A stretch of DNA of 64,000 nt. Source: Cryptomeria japonica (Eukaryota > Streptophyta > Pinopsida > Cupressales > Cupressaceae). A program made the position numbers and the translations under genes. The DNA is taken from positions 376,708,877-376,772,876 of the forward strand of contig NC_081407.1 of assembly GCF_030272615.1 (NCBI RefSeq), given 5' to 3'. Each line of letters opens with the position of its first letter. Position 1 is the first letter of the stretch. The notes beneath the pieces are model-generated. The model worked only from the letters and a program-made list of their open reading frames with translations. It was not told the DNA's origin and did no database searches. This document shows positions 1 through 11,884 of this stretch, in pieces.

Positions 1-236
1 GGGTAATTAGGACTCACATAATCAAGATAATGAATAGTTGTTGTGCCCCACTAATAGCCCTTGAGGAGAGACTTGGGATGAGATTGGGAAGACCGTTGTG
101 ATGGTAAGACAAACTCCCTTGATTGGCTCCACATGTCTATCAAGGTGTGGTTTGGCCCCATCTTTGTGAGGATAGCATGTGATTAAACTCTTTCCCTACA
201 TGTGTCCATGATCCTTATGTCCTTATTGTTGATTAC
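1..236 (+). repeat. Old gypsy LTR (layer D), left part
   Basis: This stretch matches, in reverse complement, the LTR of gypsy element B (compare about 22930-23330). Shared blocks include GGCTCCACATGT near 126 and GGATAGCATGTGATTA near 171. It continues at 49814 after the 49.6-kb insertion of element A, so it is the oldest recognisable layer. The LTR's other end lies outside the window. Confidence 0.75.
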
Positions 237-1877
237 TGATATGGACACAATACACTAGAAGGAGGTAAACCTTGAACCAACCAAAATCTAAGGCTCACAA
301 ACTCAACCGGTAATCCCTGTTTCCAAATATCCTTACACAACACCAAGTCAAAAAATGGTTCAATGACACCAAACAACACCTTAGACAACCTCAAGGCTCC
401 ACTATGTCTACTTACAAACAACTAACACTTCTCAAGTTTTCGTGTGACTACACACACCTTTGCATACAATGAGTGGGCTACTACTAGGCTTAAGGGTTTG
501 AACGGCCCACTTGACCAATTCTAAACAAAAATACTTGGAGGGGTGTTCTCACAACACCTGAACACAAATGAAATAGGATTTCATGGTTTAGTTCCACCAA
601 AACATCTAATTTGACTCACTTACCCACAAACCTGAACCACTTGCTATTAGGCCTCCTTTTGAAGGAATCAAGTGATAAATTTTGACACCCTAAGGATCTA
701 GACAAAAAAATTATGTTTTTAGATTCCCTTTCGGGATTTCTAAACAGTATCTTAGTTTCTAGTACTGGATCAACTTGCAGATATTCCAACCGGTGTTGCA
801 CTAACAAACATAATAGGGCTTTTAGACCTATTTGACTGAACACCTTTCACAAAATGGCTTGGTTCTCCTAATGGGTGACCATCACTGGCCATGAAATTTC
901 ATGTAAACCTCCAAAGTACTCTTCTACCACATTCAAACCCTTTTCCAATGCTCTACCACTCAATTCTCACGCACTGTACTCATCAAACCGATCTGTCACA
1001 TAGAGATGTCAGACCTAGGGTTAGTTCTCCATCCTCTTTGCCTTGTTGTATCCTCTTAAAGGATTTGGTTACTGACATATGATATAGTGGCCTATCATCT
1101 CCATAAAATGGTAGAGTATTCAATTAAGGATTGATAGGCCAAAACCCATTATTGCAGTCAAACCCTAGGGGTTTAAGGGTTTAGGCTACCCAGTAGAGAT
1201 TTGCTTGTAAAATAGGGCAGCGATCACTTCAAGACTTCACACTAAAAGAAAAACAAAGGTAAAAAAATCTAGTTATATGATCTATGCCATGAGAATTCTT
1301 ACCAATCCACTTTTAGTATGCAATCAACATAAATTTGATGGTTTTTCTGAGTTTCCAATAGTTCTTGATGCTTCAATTTATTTCTAAAATCAACCAACAC
1401 AACCAACATACATTATTCAATGTTTGGGGCCTTTAAAGGTGTTTCCCAAACAAACACAACCTCCTCCAACTATTTTTTAAACTGAACTAACCATTGGAGA
1501 ATCACAACTTACAAAATGTGCAAAATTGTCAAGACAACAAATTGACAATATGACAACTTTTGCATAATTTGACCAACTTAAACTCTAGATTGTCATAGTC
1601 CCCCAAAATGATTACATTTTACTCTAAAACATCAAAAAGGACTCAAATATACTTGTGATCACTTGATCCCTCAATCTAGACTATTTTGACCCTTATTGAC
1701 TCAATTTGCTCTACCAGACCCTAGATGACAATTTGACCCAAACATGGACAAACTTGCCACAATCCTAGGAAATTGAATTACAAAAAGGACCCATAGGGTC
1801 TTATTACATTTATTCTAACTAATATAAAATCATCTTGTTCCTGACTCATGCCTTCATAGGTAGGTTCTCCTACACCA
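237..1877 (-). repeat. 3' LTR of gypsy A
   Basis: This 1641-bp LTR is intact. It aligns along its length with 11886-13140 plus 49429-49813 (1255 + 385 bp). The terminal dinucleotides are TG and CA. Short open frames inside it on both strands are not conserved between the two copies beyond chance, so none is called as a gene. Confidence 0.9.
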
Positions 1878-1887
1878 TACTCCCCGA
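1878..1887 (-). other. Polypurine tract of gypsy A
   Basis: The minus strand reads TCGGGGAGTA directly before the 3' LTR's TGGTG. This is the expected position for the plus-strand priming PPT. The same ten bases precede the 3' LTR of element E. Confidence 0.8.
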
Positions 1888-1923
1888 GTGAAATTTTTGT
1901 CATGTCCTCTTAAGGACTAACTA

Positions 1924-2361
1924 CTACAAATCACTACCTTGCTTTTTGATATCTTCCTCCAGCATCCAGGTAGCTTTTGAGTTAGGAAGGCCCTGCCATT
2001 TAACTAAGTGTTCAAAATAGGTCTTGTGCCTTGTTTTGTTGGTTTCCCTGCTATCCAAAATGCACTCCATCTTAGGTGGTTCCTTAGGTGGTAAGTGTTT
2101 TATCCATTCCTCACTTTCTTGAATAGATTCACCTGCACATTCTCCTATAGTAGGACTCCTATACAATGTTAGATTAGAAACATTATATATAGGTGAAATA
2201 GAAACATCATCAGGGAGTTCAATTTTGTAAGCATTAGGACCATATTTATCCAAAAATTTACAAGGTCTAATTCTTCTCATCCTCAACTTGCTATGGATTA
2301 CCTTGGGCAACCCGTCCTTGCTAAGATGAACCATTACCATGTCACCCACTTGATGTTGCAC
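1924..2361 (-). pseudogene. Integrase C-terminus with chromodomain, gypsy A
   Basis: This 145-residue open stretch is the end of the pol polyprotein. It carries the integrase C-terminal fold (GPNAYKIELPDD followed by ISPIYNVSNL) and then a chromodomain-like end with YFEHLVKWQGLPNSKATW, matching the chromodomain core in which aromatic residues bind methylated histone tails. In chromoviruses this domain steers insertion into heterochromatin. It lies in the same frame as the integrase core but is separated from it by in-frame stops. The lineage within chromoviruses is not resolved here. Confidence 0.8.
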
Positions 2362-2493
2362 ATATCTCCTTCTCTGATCCTATCTTTCTTTAACCTTTTG
2401 ATTTTTCTATTGTAGGGTATCTCTAACTTGTTGATGCACCTCTTTCATAGCCTCTGCAAATTCATCAATATGTCCACTCCTTTTGTCCAACCC

Positions 2494-3511
2494 CTAGACA
2501 TCTCTCAATTCAAAGAATCCCCTTGGATGACTACCATACACAATCTCAAAAGGGATCATACCTGTACTTCTTTTTATTGAATCATTATAGGAATACTTTG
2601 TCTGAGGTGTCACCACATCCCAACTACTTCCATGCTCCTTTGTCAAACACCTAAGAAGATTTCCTAATGACCTATTCACAACTTCATTTTGGCCATTGGT
2701 CTGAGGGTGATAGGCTAGGCTAAAAGACAAATTTGTGCCTAATATTTTCCACAAGGTTCTCCAAAAATGCCCTACAAAAATTTTGTCCCTGTCAGATATA
2801 ATACTCAAAGGCAACCCATGGATTCTAACAATTTCTCTGAAAAATAATCCTGCAATATAGCTAGCATCATTTGTGATTTTACAAGGAATAAAATGATCCA
2901 TCTTACTAAACCTATCTACCACAACAAACACACTGTGATGACCTATCTTTCTCTTGGGTAATCCCATCACAATGTACATACTCAAACTTTCCCATGGTCT
3001 ATTTGGTATAGGCAAAGGTTGGTACAGTCTTGCATTGGTTGAGACCCTCTTTTTCTCTCTGACATACAATACAAATCTTCACAAACTTTTTGATATCAGT
3101 CTGCATCTAAGGCCAAAAGTAAAATCTCCTAACTAGATCCAAAGTCTTATTTAGCCCAAAGTGACCTCCTAAACCACCACTATGTTTCTCCTTTACTACA
3201 TTATTCTGCATGGAGCACCTAGGGATACATAACTGACACCCTTTGAACAAAAGATCATCCTGCAAGGTATAGTCAGAAAAATCTCCATGAAAAGCATTTG
3301 CAAACTCACAACATACATTATATATTTCCTTGAAATATGGATCCTCTTCATACAATCCCTTGAGTGCTTCAACACCCATACTTTGCAACTGCAGTTCTTG
3401 CACTGTCAACACCCTCATACTTAGAGCATTTGCAACCTTATTGGCTACCCCTTTCTTGTGCTTGATGATGAAGGTGTATTCTTGAAGACTTTGAACCCAT
3501 TTCATATGCAT
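2494..3511 (-). pseudogene. Integrase zinc finger and DDE core, gypsy A
   Basis: Two open stretches cover this part of pol. The first (3107-3511) holds the end of RNase H and the HHCC-type finger, with the H in GGHFGLNKTLDLVRRFYFWP. The second (2494-3069) is the catalytic core. A frameshift separates them. In the core the first catalytic aspartate, expected in SMD before a hydrophobic stretch, is Tyr (LSMYIVMGLP). The second Asp (ISDRD) and the Glu (GQNEVVNRSLG) are present. The enzyme would therefore be inactive even without the frameshift. Confidence 0.85.
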
Positions 3512-4108
3512 ATGACTTATTTTGTCCTATCCATTCAAAAAACTAAGAGCATTATTGTCAGTATACACAATAAACTCCTTAAGAATCGAGTAATGCCTCC
3601 ACTTTTTTAGAGCTTGTACCATAGCACACAACTCCAAATCATATGAGGAATACTTCCTCTTTACTTCATTTATTTTTTCACTGAAAAAGGCCATAGGTAT
3701 TCACTGTTGGCTCAATAGTGCTCCTATAGCCAAACCACTGGCACCACATTCAATGGTGAAGAACTTATTGAAATCAGGCAATACTAGGACTAGGTACTTG
3801 GCAAATTTCTATTTTAAACACTCAAAACTCTTATCTGCTTCTTTGGTCCACACACACTTCACCTTACCACCACCCTTGATGGTTGCTAACATAGGTACAC
3901 AAATATCACTATAATTCCTAATGAATTTCCTATAAAATGTTGCCAAACCATGAAAACTTCTTACCTCTTTGGCTATCTTAGGTGTTGGCCAGTTCAGAAT
4001 AGCCTCTACCTTAGAAGAATCCATCTTCAAATCACCCTTAGAGATGAGAAAGCCTAAGTACATCAAATCTTGCTTCATGAAGTCACACTTTTCTAAATTT
4101 ATCATCAA
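3512..4108 (-). pseudogene. RT connection and RNase H region, gypsy A
   Basis: The open stretch 3809-4108 matches the end of gypsy reverse transcriptase: LEKCDFMK, then YLGFLISKGDLKMD, then FHGLATFYRKFIRNYS. The following 300 bases translate to RNase H-like sequence interrupted by stops. The frame differs by one from that of the RT palm just upstream (4105-4290). Confidence 0.8.
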
Positions 4109-4734
4109 CTTCTTCTCCTGCAGTCACTCCAAACTACCTCCAAGTGTTTCAAGTGTTCTTTCGTGCTCTTGTTGAACACTGATATGTCATCAACATAGAC
4201 TACCACAAACTTCCCTATAAACTCTTGCAACACTTCATTCATTAGTCTCATAAAGGAGCTAGGGGAATTTGAAAGGCCAAAAGGAATCACAAACCACTCA
4301 TAAAACCCTTCATTGGTTTTAAATGCAGTCTTCTATTCATCGCCCTCTCTTATCCTTATCTGATGGTATCCACTCTTGAGATGAATTTTAGAGAAATACA
4401 TAGCTCCCCCTAAATAATCCATTAGGTCCTCTATCCTTGGAATAGGAAACCTATATCTAATGGTTATCCTATTCATAGCCCTAGAACCAGTACAAAGCCT
4501 CCATTTCCCATCCATTTTTGTGGCTAAAATAGTAAGCATTGCACATGGGCTAAGGCTCTTTCTTATCAACCCTTTATCTAGGAGCTCTTGAATTTGCCTA
4601 TCTATCTCTTCATTTTGTTGTGGGGTCATTTTATATGTTGCCTTGTTAGGAAGTACTACTCCTGATATGAGGTCAATCTGATGACTAATATCTCTGATAG
4701 GTGGCAAGGAATCAGGTATATCTTCCGCAACCAC
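4105..4734 (-). pseudogene. Reverse transcriptase fingers and palm, gypsy A
   Basis: Two in-frame stretches (4333-4734 and 4105-4290) make up the RT core. Motif A reads FSKIHLKSGYHQIRI: the catalytic Asp usual at KID is His. Motif B region is PFGLSNSPSSFMRLMN and motif C is VVVYVDDISVF with both aspartates kept. A TAG stop lies between the stretches. The reading frame shifts immediately after motif C. This is a dead polymerase. Confidence 0.88.
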
Positions 4735-4971
4735 TCCTTTTTACCGGTCTAGCAGTTTCCTAACCTCCTTAGGTCCTACCTCACTCACACCCTTCTTCCT
4801 TTCTTCCTCCTTTAGTGTATCAAGGAATTCTTTTTCTCCCACCATCATCACACTGGATCCTACATGTTGTGGATCCCCTTCTACCACTAACTGTATCCTA
4901 AAAGTAACACCATCCTTTTGGAAGGAGAAAGCATTCTTTTCTCCATCATGATGGGCCTTTTTGTCAAAATG

Positions 4972-5358
4972 TCATGGCTTGCCAAGCAAAATATGGCAAG
5001 CATCCATTGGAAGGATGTCACACAAAATTTTATCCTTATACCCCCCAATACTAAACTCTACCCATGCTTGTTCATTGATGAGTATGTATTGCCCTTTATT
5101 AAGCCAACTGACTCTATATGGACAACCATGGGGTATTCTCTCCAAGTTCAACATGTTTACTCCTTCTAAAGATACAATGTTATTAGTAGATCCTGAATCT
5201 ATGACAACTTTACAAACCTTACCTTGAATCTTGCAGTTGATTCTAAACAAAGCCTTTCTTTGGGGCGACTCAGCCTTCACTGGTTCCTTTAGCAGTGTCC
5301 TCTTGATCATTAGGTTTAATCTCATCTCTGATGTCAAATTCACTTTAGGAGATGTCAC
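4972..5358 (-). pseudogene. Aspartic protease region, gypsy A
   Basis: This 128-residue open stretch contains the retroviral-type protease active site IDSGSTNNIVS, with the Asp at residue 54, followed by conserved hydrophobic strands and GYKDKILCDILPMDACHILLG, typical of a plant gypsy protease end. It lies between the gag zinc knuckle and RT in the same frame as the RT palm, but with stops on both sides. Confidence 0.8.
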
Positions 5359-5404
5359 ACTCCTTTCATCTTCTTGAGTGAAAGTGGTTCTCCTCTAACC
5401 ACCA

Positions 5405-5601
5405 TGAGAAGTTGACACCTTCTCTGGACACTTGTAGGCCGGGTGCCCCATATGATTACAGTTATAGAATCTCATATTGGAGAACTTGGATCCTCTCCCT
5501 GATCCATTTTTCCCACCTCTTCCATTAGGTCTTCTCCCACAGTAGCCTCCTCTACTACTTGAGTCTCCAACTTTCTCTCCTTGGCTAGACTCACCACTAG
5601 A
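5405..5601 (-). pseudogene. Gag zinc-knuckle tail, gypsy A
   Basis: The minus strand translates to an Arg/Gly-rich segment and then FYNCNHMGHPAYKCP, a CCHC nucleic-acid-binding knuckle. Its first Cys appears to be Phe. Gag core lies at 11069-11752. The two were separated when element E inserted at 5606/10997, and joining the flanks restores the gag order. Confidence 0.75.
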
Positions 5602-5606
5602 CCTTG

Positions 5607-7754
5607 TGGTGCACGAGCACCTTCACAATTTTGGCTTGTTTGATCCTAATGGGATCAAGAATTGAATAAAGGAATATTTTAAGAGTCCAATTGTGTGTTT
5701 TATATTTCATTATGGTTTAGGTTTATCTTAGAGTGGTTTACCAAAGGTTTCACAAGTTTTCTTTCCAGTTTTGGCCCATAGTACCTTGTAAGCCAAAAAT
5801 GGCATTATAGTGAAAATGTGTTAAAAAACTTGTAACAAGCCTAGAAGGGAATTGGAGTAGGTGTATTTATTTATTTGAAACCATCTCAAATGGTTAGGTG
5901 GAAGATATTTGTCTTGTAGGTCAAAAATGCACTAAGAGTAAAAAATTGCCAATGTTGTCAAGCAACATTTTGACAAAAAGTGAGAAAAGTTGTAAAATCA
6001 CTTTACAAGGTAGTTATGGATATCATAAGGGTTGAAATGGTTTTATTTTTCCTATATAAGGACACTTCAAACATTGTAAATAGGTTGGCTTGGTATTATC
6101 AAGAAGAAGTTAATGAAATATGACAGTTTTTCATGCTTTTTGAGCAAAAAATGTTGTAATAGTCCGTATAGAGCACTATTTCCATACTATTCTTTCGTGA
6201 GAGTTTTTTTCATGGTTATGTGAATGTTTTTAATTATTTGTGTTAGGGTTTTTACTATGTTTTGGTTTATCAAATAAAATATTCTAGTTTTTGCCAGTTC
6301 GCTGTCGAAAACTGGGGTTTTGAGGAAAATGGGTTGAAACACTAGGCCTCCATGCATAACAAATAAAAAATGGACATTGGAGACCAAGTTGGACCTTTTT
6401 ACATATTTTATTTTAAGTTTGTTCTGTCCGTTGTGATGGAAAAGGTGAATTTGAGCACTTATTAGGCAAGTTAAGTGAGTAACTTGGCTAGTAGATTGAA
6501 ATTTTGAGCAAAATGTTGTTCTCAAAGTCTATTTGAGCTAACAACGTTGGGAAAAGGTCTTCACCTTAACTATAAGTGATTTTAAGCAAGTTGGAGCTCC
6601 ATGAGAAGCTATCTTTCCCTTTAAAATCACAACAAACTATTGGGGCAGTGGGTTCCCTATTTTTGGAGAATTAAGTGCTTTTTGGCAGCAAATTGTCTTT
6701 TGTAGCTTTCCATGTTTGAAGACTTCACCAAACTTATCAATTCAGGGTTGATTTATTTTTTGAAGGTTTAATAATGCCATGGTGTAATCATTTTGGAATT
6801 CCTAACCCTCTAATGTCCAGCAAAGACAGTGAAAAGTCAAAAAAATAGTGATTTTGATAGTGCTTTTGTTCTTTTTCAGTTTGCTTGCCAAGTGTTTGGC
6901 ATAATGCTTGATTGTTAGTGGTAGGGAAGTCATTGGTATGTTGTGGTAGAGGTTATCAGAAGTTTGGAATCTTGATAGAAGATGGAGATGTGATTTCCAA
7001 GGCATCATGGTTCAAAACCCTGACAAAAACCCTTGTTTTGAGGCTACAAAATAGGACAGTCATAAATTGACCTTTCCAAGACCTCTCTTGGCACTAAATA
7101 ATGATTTTTTCCAAAAGGGTACTCAAAAATATTCACCTTTTTCAAATATTCCAAGTTGGGAGTGAGTAATGAGAAAAATAGTCTTTCAGGAAAGCTAAAA
7201 AGGGTTTATTCCTTGTAGCCTTGTTTTGCAAAAAGTGTGAACCCGATTTGTGTAAGGTTGATTGGTATTGAAGAACCTTTGGAATCCATTTTAAAATACT
7301 CAAGAAAGTCTCCTAACACCTTATTATGAGCAGTGATACTATATTTGGGGTTTAGACCTATAGTAAGGGTTTGAGTAAGCCATGAGCAAGTGAGCTTGAA
7401 CTAGGTCTTTGAGAACAAAACCAAAAGCAAGTTTTTAACTCCTTGTCTAAACCTTTTGAAGAAGATAAATGCTACCAAGAAACAACATAAACAATGTGTG
7501 GTGAGTAGGGGTATCCATATGTTGAAGTTGATGGGTTGAGGAATGAGAGCATGGTAGTTTGAGCTGAGCAAGTGTATGAACAAATGGTGGGAAGAGCTCA
7601 AGGAGGAAGTTTTGGGTTGAGTGAAGCTTGTGAACATTGAAAGTGGGCCTTACCAAGAGAACCAAAACCTTTCCTGTCTCATTTGAAGGAGTATTTTAAC
7701 AAGAAGATTATACTTAGCTTTAATTGGTCCTCCATTGGGTTTCTCTCCCTATGA
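5607..7754 (+). repeat. 5' LTR of element E
   Basis: This 2148-bp LTR aligns end to end with 8848-10996. It begins TGGTGCACGAGCACC and ends at CTATGA, where the partner ends CTATCA. A CCTATATAAGG block near 6050 is a likely TATA box. Small minus-strand open frames occur in both LTR copies but drift freely, so they are not called genes. Confidence 0.88.
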
Positions 7755-7757
7755 GAT

Positions 7758-7768
7758 TGGTATCAGAG
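7758..7768 (+). other. Primer-binding site of element E
   Basis: TGGTATCAGAG lies three bases after the 5' LTR. It matches the start of the initiator-Met tRNA PBS used by many plant LTR elements. Confidence 0.8.
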
Positions 7769-7799
7769 AAAGCGAAAGGTCTGGGATATAGGGGTGAAG

Positions 7800-8378
7800 A
7801 TGGAGTTAACAAAATCTAAGAAAGAGATAGTAGGTGCTTAAAAGAAGTGGAAAGAACCAATGTTTGGTGGAAAGAAGAAAAGAGAGGAAGAAGAGTTGAG
7901 GAAACAAAAAGTTGAAAGAATGAAGAGAGAAGAAGAAGAAAAGAAACAAGATGAGTTGAGAAGTTTAAGAAGGGCTTTAGAAGCAAATGAAGCAAGATTG
8001 AGGGAGCTTAAAGAGGAACTAGAGAAAAAGAGAAAGGAATATGTTGAAGAAGCAAATGGTGCAACAGTACACAATGGAAGTTTAGTGGAAGAAGTGACCC
8101 CAAGTACCATAGAAGGTGAAGTTGAAGAGGTAGACAGTCCATTCAGTGACTTTGGGTAGTAGATGCATGGTCAAGTGAAGAGTGAGCAGCAAAGAGTTGA
8201 AGAGGAACCTTATATGGCAAAGGTTCTTGAGGATGAGCAAGGGTTAGAGACCAATGTGGTTGAAGAACATGGTCTTTATCCTGATGATGGAGTTGTTGAA
8301 CAAATTAGACAAGAGAAGACATGGTACAAGGGTCATGTGCACTTGAGAAGCCTATTGACAAGCATGATACAAAGATAG
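7800..8378 (+). pseudogene. Coiled-coil reading frame carried by element E
   Basis: One frame runs from an ATG at 7800 to 8378, broken by a TAA near 7839 and a TAG at 8157. The longest clean part (7860-8159) encodes 99 residues. Residues 1-62 are almost pure Lys/Arg/Glu with heptad-spaced Leu (LRSLRRALEANEARLRELKE), a strong coiled-coil pattern, followed by an acidic tail. After the TAG the frame continues with Glu-rich sequence. No known retroelement domain is seen. It could be a reduced gag, a captured host fragment or a protein specific to this family. It is the only sizeable coding potential in the element. Confidence 0.55.
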
Positions 8379-8614
8379 TTGTTACTGATCATTATGTTAC
8401 TATAGAGGTCTACATGCATGAACACTATCAGATTGGTATTAGTCTTTGTGAAGGTGTCATGACCTTTATGGGAACAATGCTCTATCCTAGGTTCCTGAAG
8501 CTATATTGGTCCCCACAAATGAGCACTTCTCCTCACTTTGAGATGAAGTTCATTGAGATTTCTCATATCTATTCATGGAGTTGTTCTTGGACTAAGAATT
8601 TTCTGGAATGGTAG
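8321..8614 (+). pseudogene. Possible continuation of element E reading frame after a frameshift
   Basis: A 97-residue open stretch in another frame overlaps the end of the preceding one and may be its downstream part after a frameshift. I do not recognise any domain. It is followed by sequence that translates with several stops up to the PPT at 8840. Confidence 0.3.
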
Positions 8615-8837
8615 TTGATGGTATCATCTACACCTTATGAGTAGCTAAAGCTATGGTGGATGTTGATTTTTGAAGCAAGGCCTAGAGTGAAGATGAAGGA
8701 AGAAGCTTTTCATTTGGCCATGCATGATGAAGCCAAAGACAAGTACATGAAAAATGTCAAGATGAAGCCTATATGATTTGCAGGTATCATTTGTTTTGCA
8801 GATATCATTTCCAAGAGGACTTGGAACTTTTTCAATT

Positions 8838-8847
8838 TCGGGGAGTA
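8838..8847 (+). other. Polypurine tract of element E
   Basis: TCGGGGAGTA directly precedes the 3' LTR's TGGTGCAGG. It is identical over ten bases to the PPT of element A. Confidence 0.8.
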
Positions 8848-10996
8848 TGGTGCAGGAGCACCTTCACAATTTTGGCTTGTTTGATCCTGATGGGATCAAG
8901 AATTGAATAAAGGAATACTGTAAGAGTCCAAGTGTGTTTTTTAGGTTTCATTATGGTTTAGGTTTATCTTAGAGTGGTTTACCAAAGGTTTCACAAGTTT
9001 TCTTTCCAGTTTTGGCCCATAGTGCCTTGTAAGCCAAAAATGGCATTATAGTGAAAATGTGTTAAAAACCTTGTAACAAGCCTAGAAAGGAATTGGAGTA
9101 GGTTTATTTATTTATTTCACACCATCTCAAATAGTTAGGTGGAAGATATTTGTCTTGTAGGTAAAAAATGCACTAAGAGTAAAAAGTTGCCAATGTTGTC
9201 AAGCAACATTTTGACAAAAAGTGAGAAAAGTTGTAAAATAACTCTACAAGGTAGTTATGGATTCCATAAGGGTTGGAATGGTTTTATGTTTCCTATATAA
9301 GGACACTTCAAACATTGTAAATAGGTTGACTTGGTATTAGCAAGAAGAAGTTAATGAAATATGACTATTTTTCATGCTTTTTGAGAAAACATTGTTGTAA
9401 CAGTCCATACAAAGCACTATTTCCATACTGTTCTTTCATGGGAGTTTGTGTCATGGTTATGTGAAGGTTTTCTATTCATTGTGTTAGGGTATTTACTATG
9501 TTTTGGTTTATCAAAAAAAATCTTTTAGTTTTTGCTAGTTCGCTGCCCTGAACTGGGGTTTTGAAGAAAATGGGTTGAAACACTTGGCCTCCATGGGTAA
9601 CCAAGAAAAAATAAAATTTGGAGACCAATTTGGACCTTTTTACATATTGTATTTTAAGTTTGTGCTGTCTGTTGTGATGGAAAAGGTGAATTTGAGCACT
9701 TATTAGGCAAGTTAATTGAGTAACTTGGGTAGTAGATTGAAATTTTGAGCAAAATGTTGTTCTCAAAGTCTATTTGAGCTAACAATGTTGGGAAAAGGTC
9801 TTCACCTTAACTATAAGTGATTTTAAGCAAGTTGGAGCTCCATGAGAAGCTATCTTGCCCTTTAAAATCACAACAAACTATTGGGGCAGTGGGTTCCCTG
9901 TTTTTGGAGAATTAAGTGCTTTTTGGTAGCAAATTGTCTTTTGTAGCTTTCCCTGTTTGAAGAATTCACAAAACTTGTCAATGCAGGGTTGATTTATTTT
10001 TTTAAGGTTTAAACATGCCATGGTGTAATCATTTTGGAAGTCCTAACTCTCTAATGTGCAGCAAAGACAGTGAAAAGTCAGAAAAATAGTGATTTTGATA
10101 GTGTTTTTGTTCTTTTTCAGTTTGCTTGCCAAGTGTTTGGCATAATGCTTGATTGTTAGTGGCAAGGAAGTCATTGGTATGTTGTGGTAGAGATTTATCA
10201 GTAGTGTGGAAGCTTGATACAAGATGGAGAAGTGATTTCCAAGGCATCATGGTTCAAAACCCTCACAAAAACCCTTGTTTTGAGGCTACAAAATAGGACA
10301 ATCATAAATTGACCTTTCCAAGACCTCTCTTTGCACTAATTCATGATTTTGGCCAAAAGGGTACTCACAAATATTCGCATTTTTCAAATATTCCAAGTTG
10401 GGAGTGAGTAATGAGAAAAATAGTCTTTTAGGAGGGCTAAAAAGGGCTTATTCCTTGTAGCCCTGTTTTGCGAAAAGTGTGAACCCGATTTGTGCAAGGT
10501 TGATTGATATTGAAGAACCTTTGGAATTTATTTTAAAACACTCAATAAATTATCCTAACACCTTATTATGAACAGTGGTACTATATTTGGGGTTTAGACC
10601 TATAGTAAGTGTTTGAGTAAGCCATGAGCAAGTGAGCTTGAACTAGGTCTTTGAGAACAAAACCAAAAGTAAGTTTTTAAATCCTTGTCTAAACCTTTTG
10701 AAGAAGATAAATGCTACCAAGAAACAACATAAAAAATTTGTGGTGAGAAGGGGTATCCATATGTTGAAGTTGATGGGTTGACGAATGAGAGCATGGTAGT
10801 TTGAATTGAGCAAGTGTATGAACAAATGATGGGAAGAGCTCAAGGAGGAAGTTTTGGGTTGAGTGAAGCTTGTGAACATTGAAAGTGGGTCTTACCAAGA
10901 AAACCAAAACATTTCCTATCTCATTTGAAGGAGTCTTTTAACAAGAAGATTATACTTAGCTTTAATTTGTCCTCCTATGGGTTTCTCTCCCTATCA
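8848..10996 (+). repeat. 3' LTR of element E
   Basis: This 2149-bp copy begins TGGTGCAGGAGCACC and ends CTATCA. It differs from the 5' copy by scattered substitutions and small indels. The first 16 bases match the LTR start of element A read on its own strand. Confidence 0.88.
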
Positions 10997-11068
10997 ACTT
11001 GGGTTAGGACTTCTTCCTCCAAAATTGCCTTTGCCTCTGAAGCATCTCCCTCCTTTACCTATATTACT

Positions 11069-11752
11069 CTACTCACTTCTTCTCTTTAGTTTCTCTTCTA
11101 CCCTTAGGGCCAATTGAAAATACTTGTTCATTGTTTCCAGTGCGAAGATGCTAATCTCATCTTGGATGTTTATCCTTAGGCCATTCAAGTACCTAGCCAC
11201 TTTCTCTGACTCCTCTTCTTGTCTCTTTAAACTAAAATTGAGTTTATGAAACTCCTCCATATATGAATTCACACCAAGGTCTCTCTATCTAAGGTTCTTC
11301 AATTTCCTATACATTTTCACTTCATAATCAATGGGAATGAATTGTGCCTTGAATTTAGCTTTCATCCTTTCCCAGGAGGTTATCATACTCTTTCCCTCCT
11401 TAACTCTCTCTCATTGTACATAGGTCCACCATGTAAGGTAAAAACCCTTCAACCTTGATTTTTCCAACTTAAATCTCTTATCTTCAGGGATTTATTTGTA
11501 CTCAAAATGACTGGTCAATGCCTCAATCGAGTCTATCACCTCTTCTGCTTCCATACTTCCACTATATATAGGCAACCCATCAATGGTGTCCCTATTAATT
11601 GACTTCAAGGCATCTACAAATTCCCTCTGATCTGTAAGTATCTCCTCTACCTGATTAGAGGATTCCCCATCTTCATCAGTGTCACTTCCATCTTCCTTAT
11701 CCTTTGTCCTTTTCAATTCTTCAATCAAGCTTGGACTCAAGCATCTCTTCAA
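11069..11752 (-). pseudogene. Gag core, gypsy A
   Basis: Two open stretches in one frame (11492-11752 and 11069-11272) carry gypsy gag features. The second has YMEEFHKLNFSL, then EKVARYLNGLRINIQDEI and LALRVEEKLKRR, matching the retrotrans_gag domain of plant chromoviruses. The first has an acidic Asp/Glu/Ser-rich stretch (DKEDGSDTDEDGESS). The region between contains in-frame stops. The zinc knuckle follows at 5405-5601 once element E is removed. Confidence 0.82.
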
Positions 11753-11871
11753 TCAGATTCTTCACCACATCTTGTGAAATACTCTTAGGAGGAATTCTAT
11801 CAACCCTATTTCAATATCTTCCTTTGACATACACTAAGATCACACCACCCAAGTGATCTTAAAAAATGCTA

Positions 11872-11884
11872 CTCTGATACCAAT
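11872..11884 (-). other. Primer-binding site of gypsy A
   Basis: The minus strand reads ATTGGTATCAGAG immediately beside the 5' LTR, the initiator-Met tRNA type PBS. This fixes the element's orientation. Confidence 0.85.

Larger units (their letters stand above)
5607..10996 (+). mobile_element. Pol-less LTR retrotransposon E (LARD-like) inserted in gag of A
   Basis: Two direct 2.15-kb LTRs flank a 1.09-kb internal region holding no gag-pol domains. An initiator-Met-type PBS follows the first LTR and a PPT precedes the second. The TSD is CCTTG (5602-5606) and ACTTG (10997-11001), one mismatch. Large LTRs with a short non-pol interior fit the LARD class of non-autonomous elements. Its termini match those of host element A, suggesting use of A's enzymes. 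It lies opposite in orientation to A. Confidence 0.88.

Noticed and set aside
7838-8110. Ser/Phe-rich open frame on the minus strand of element E
   Set aside because: It is the antisense shadow of the Lys/Glu-rich coiled-coil frame on the plus strand.
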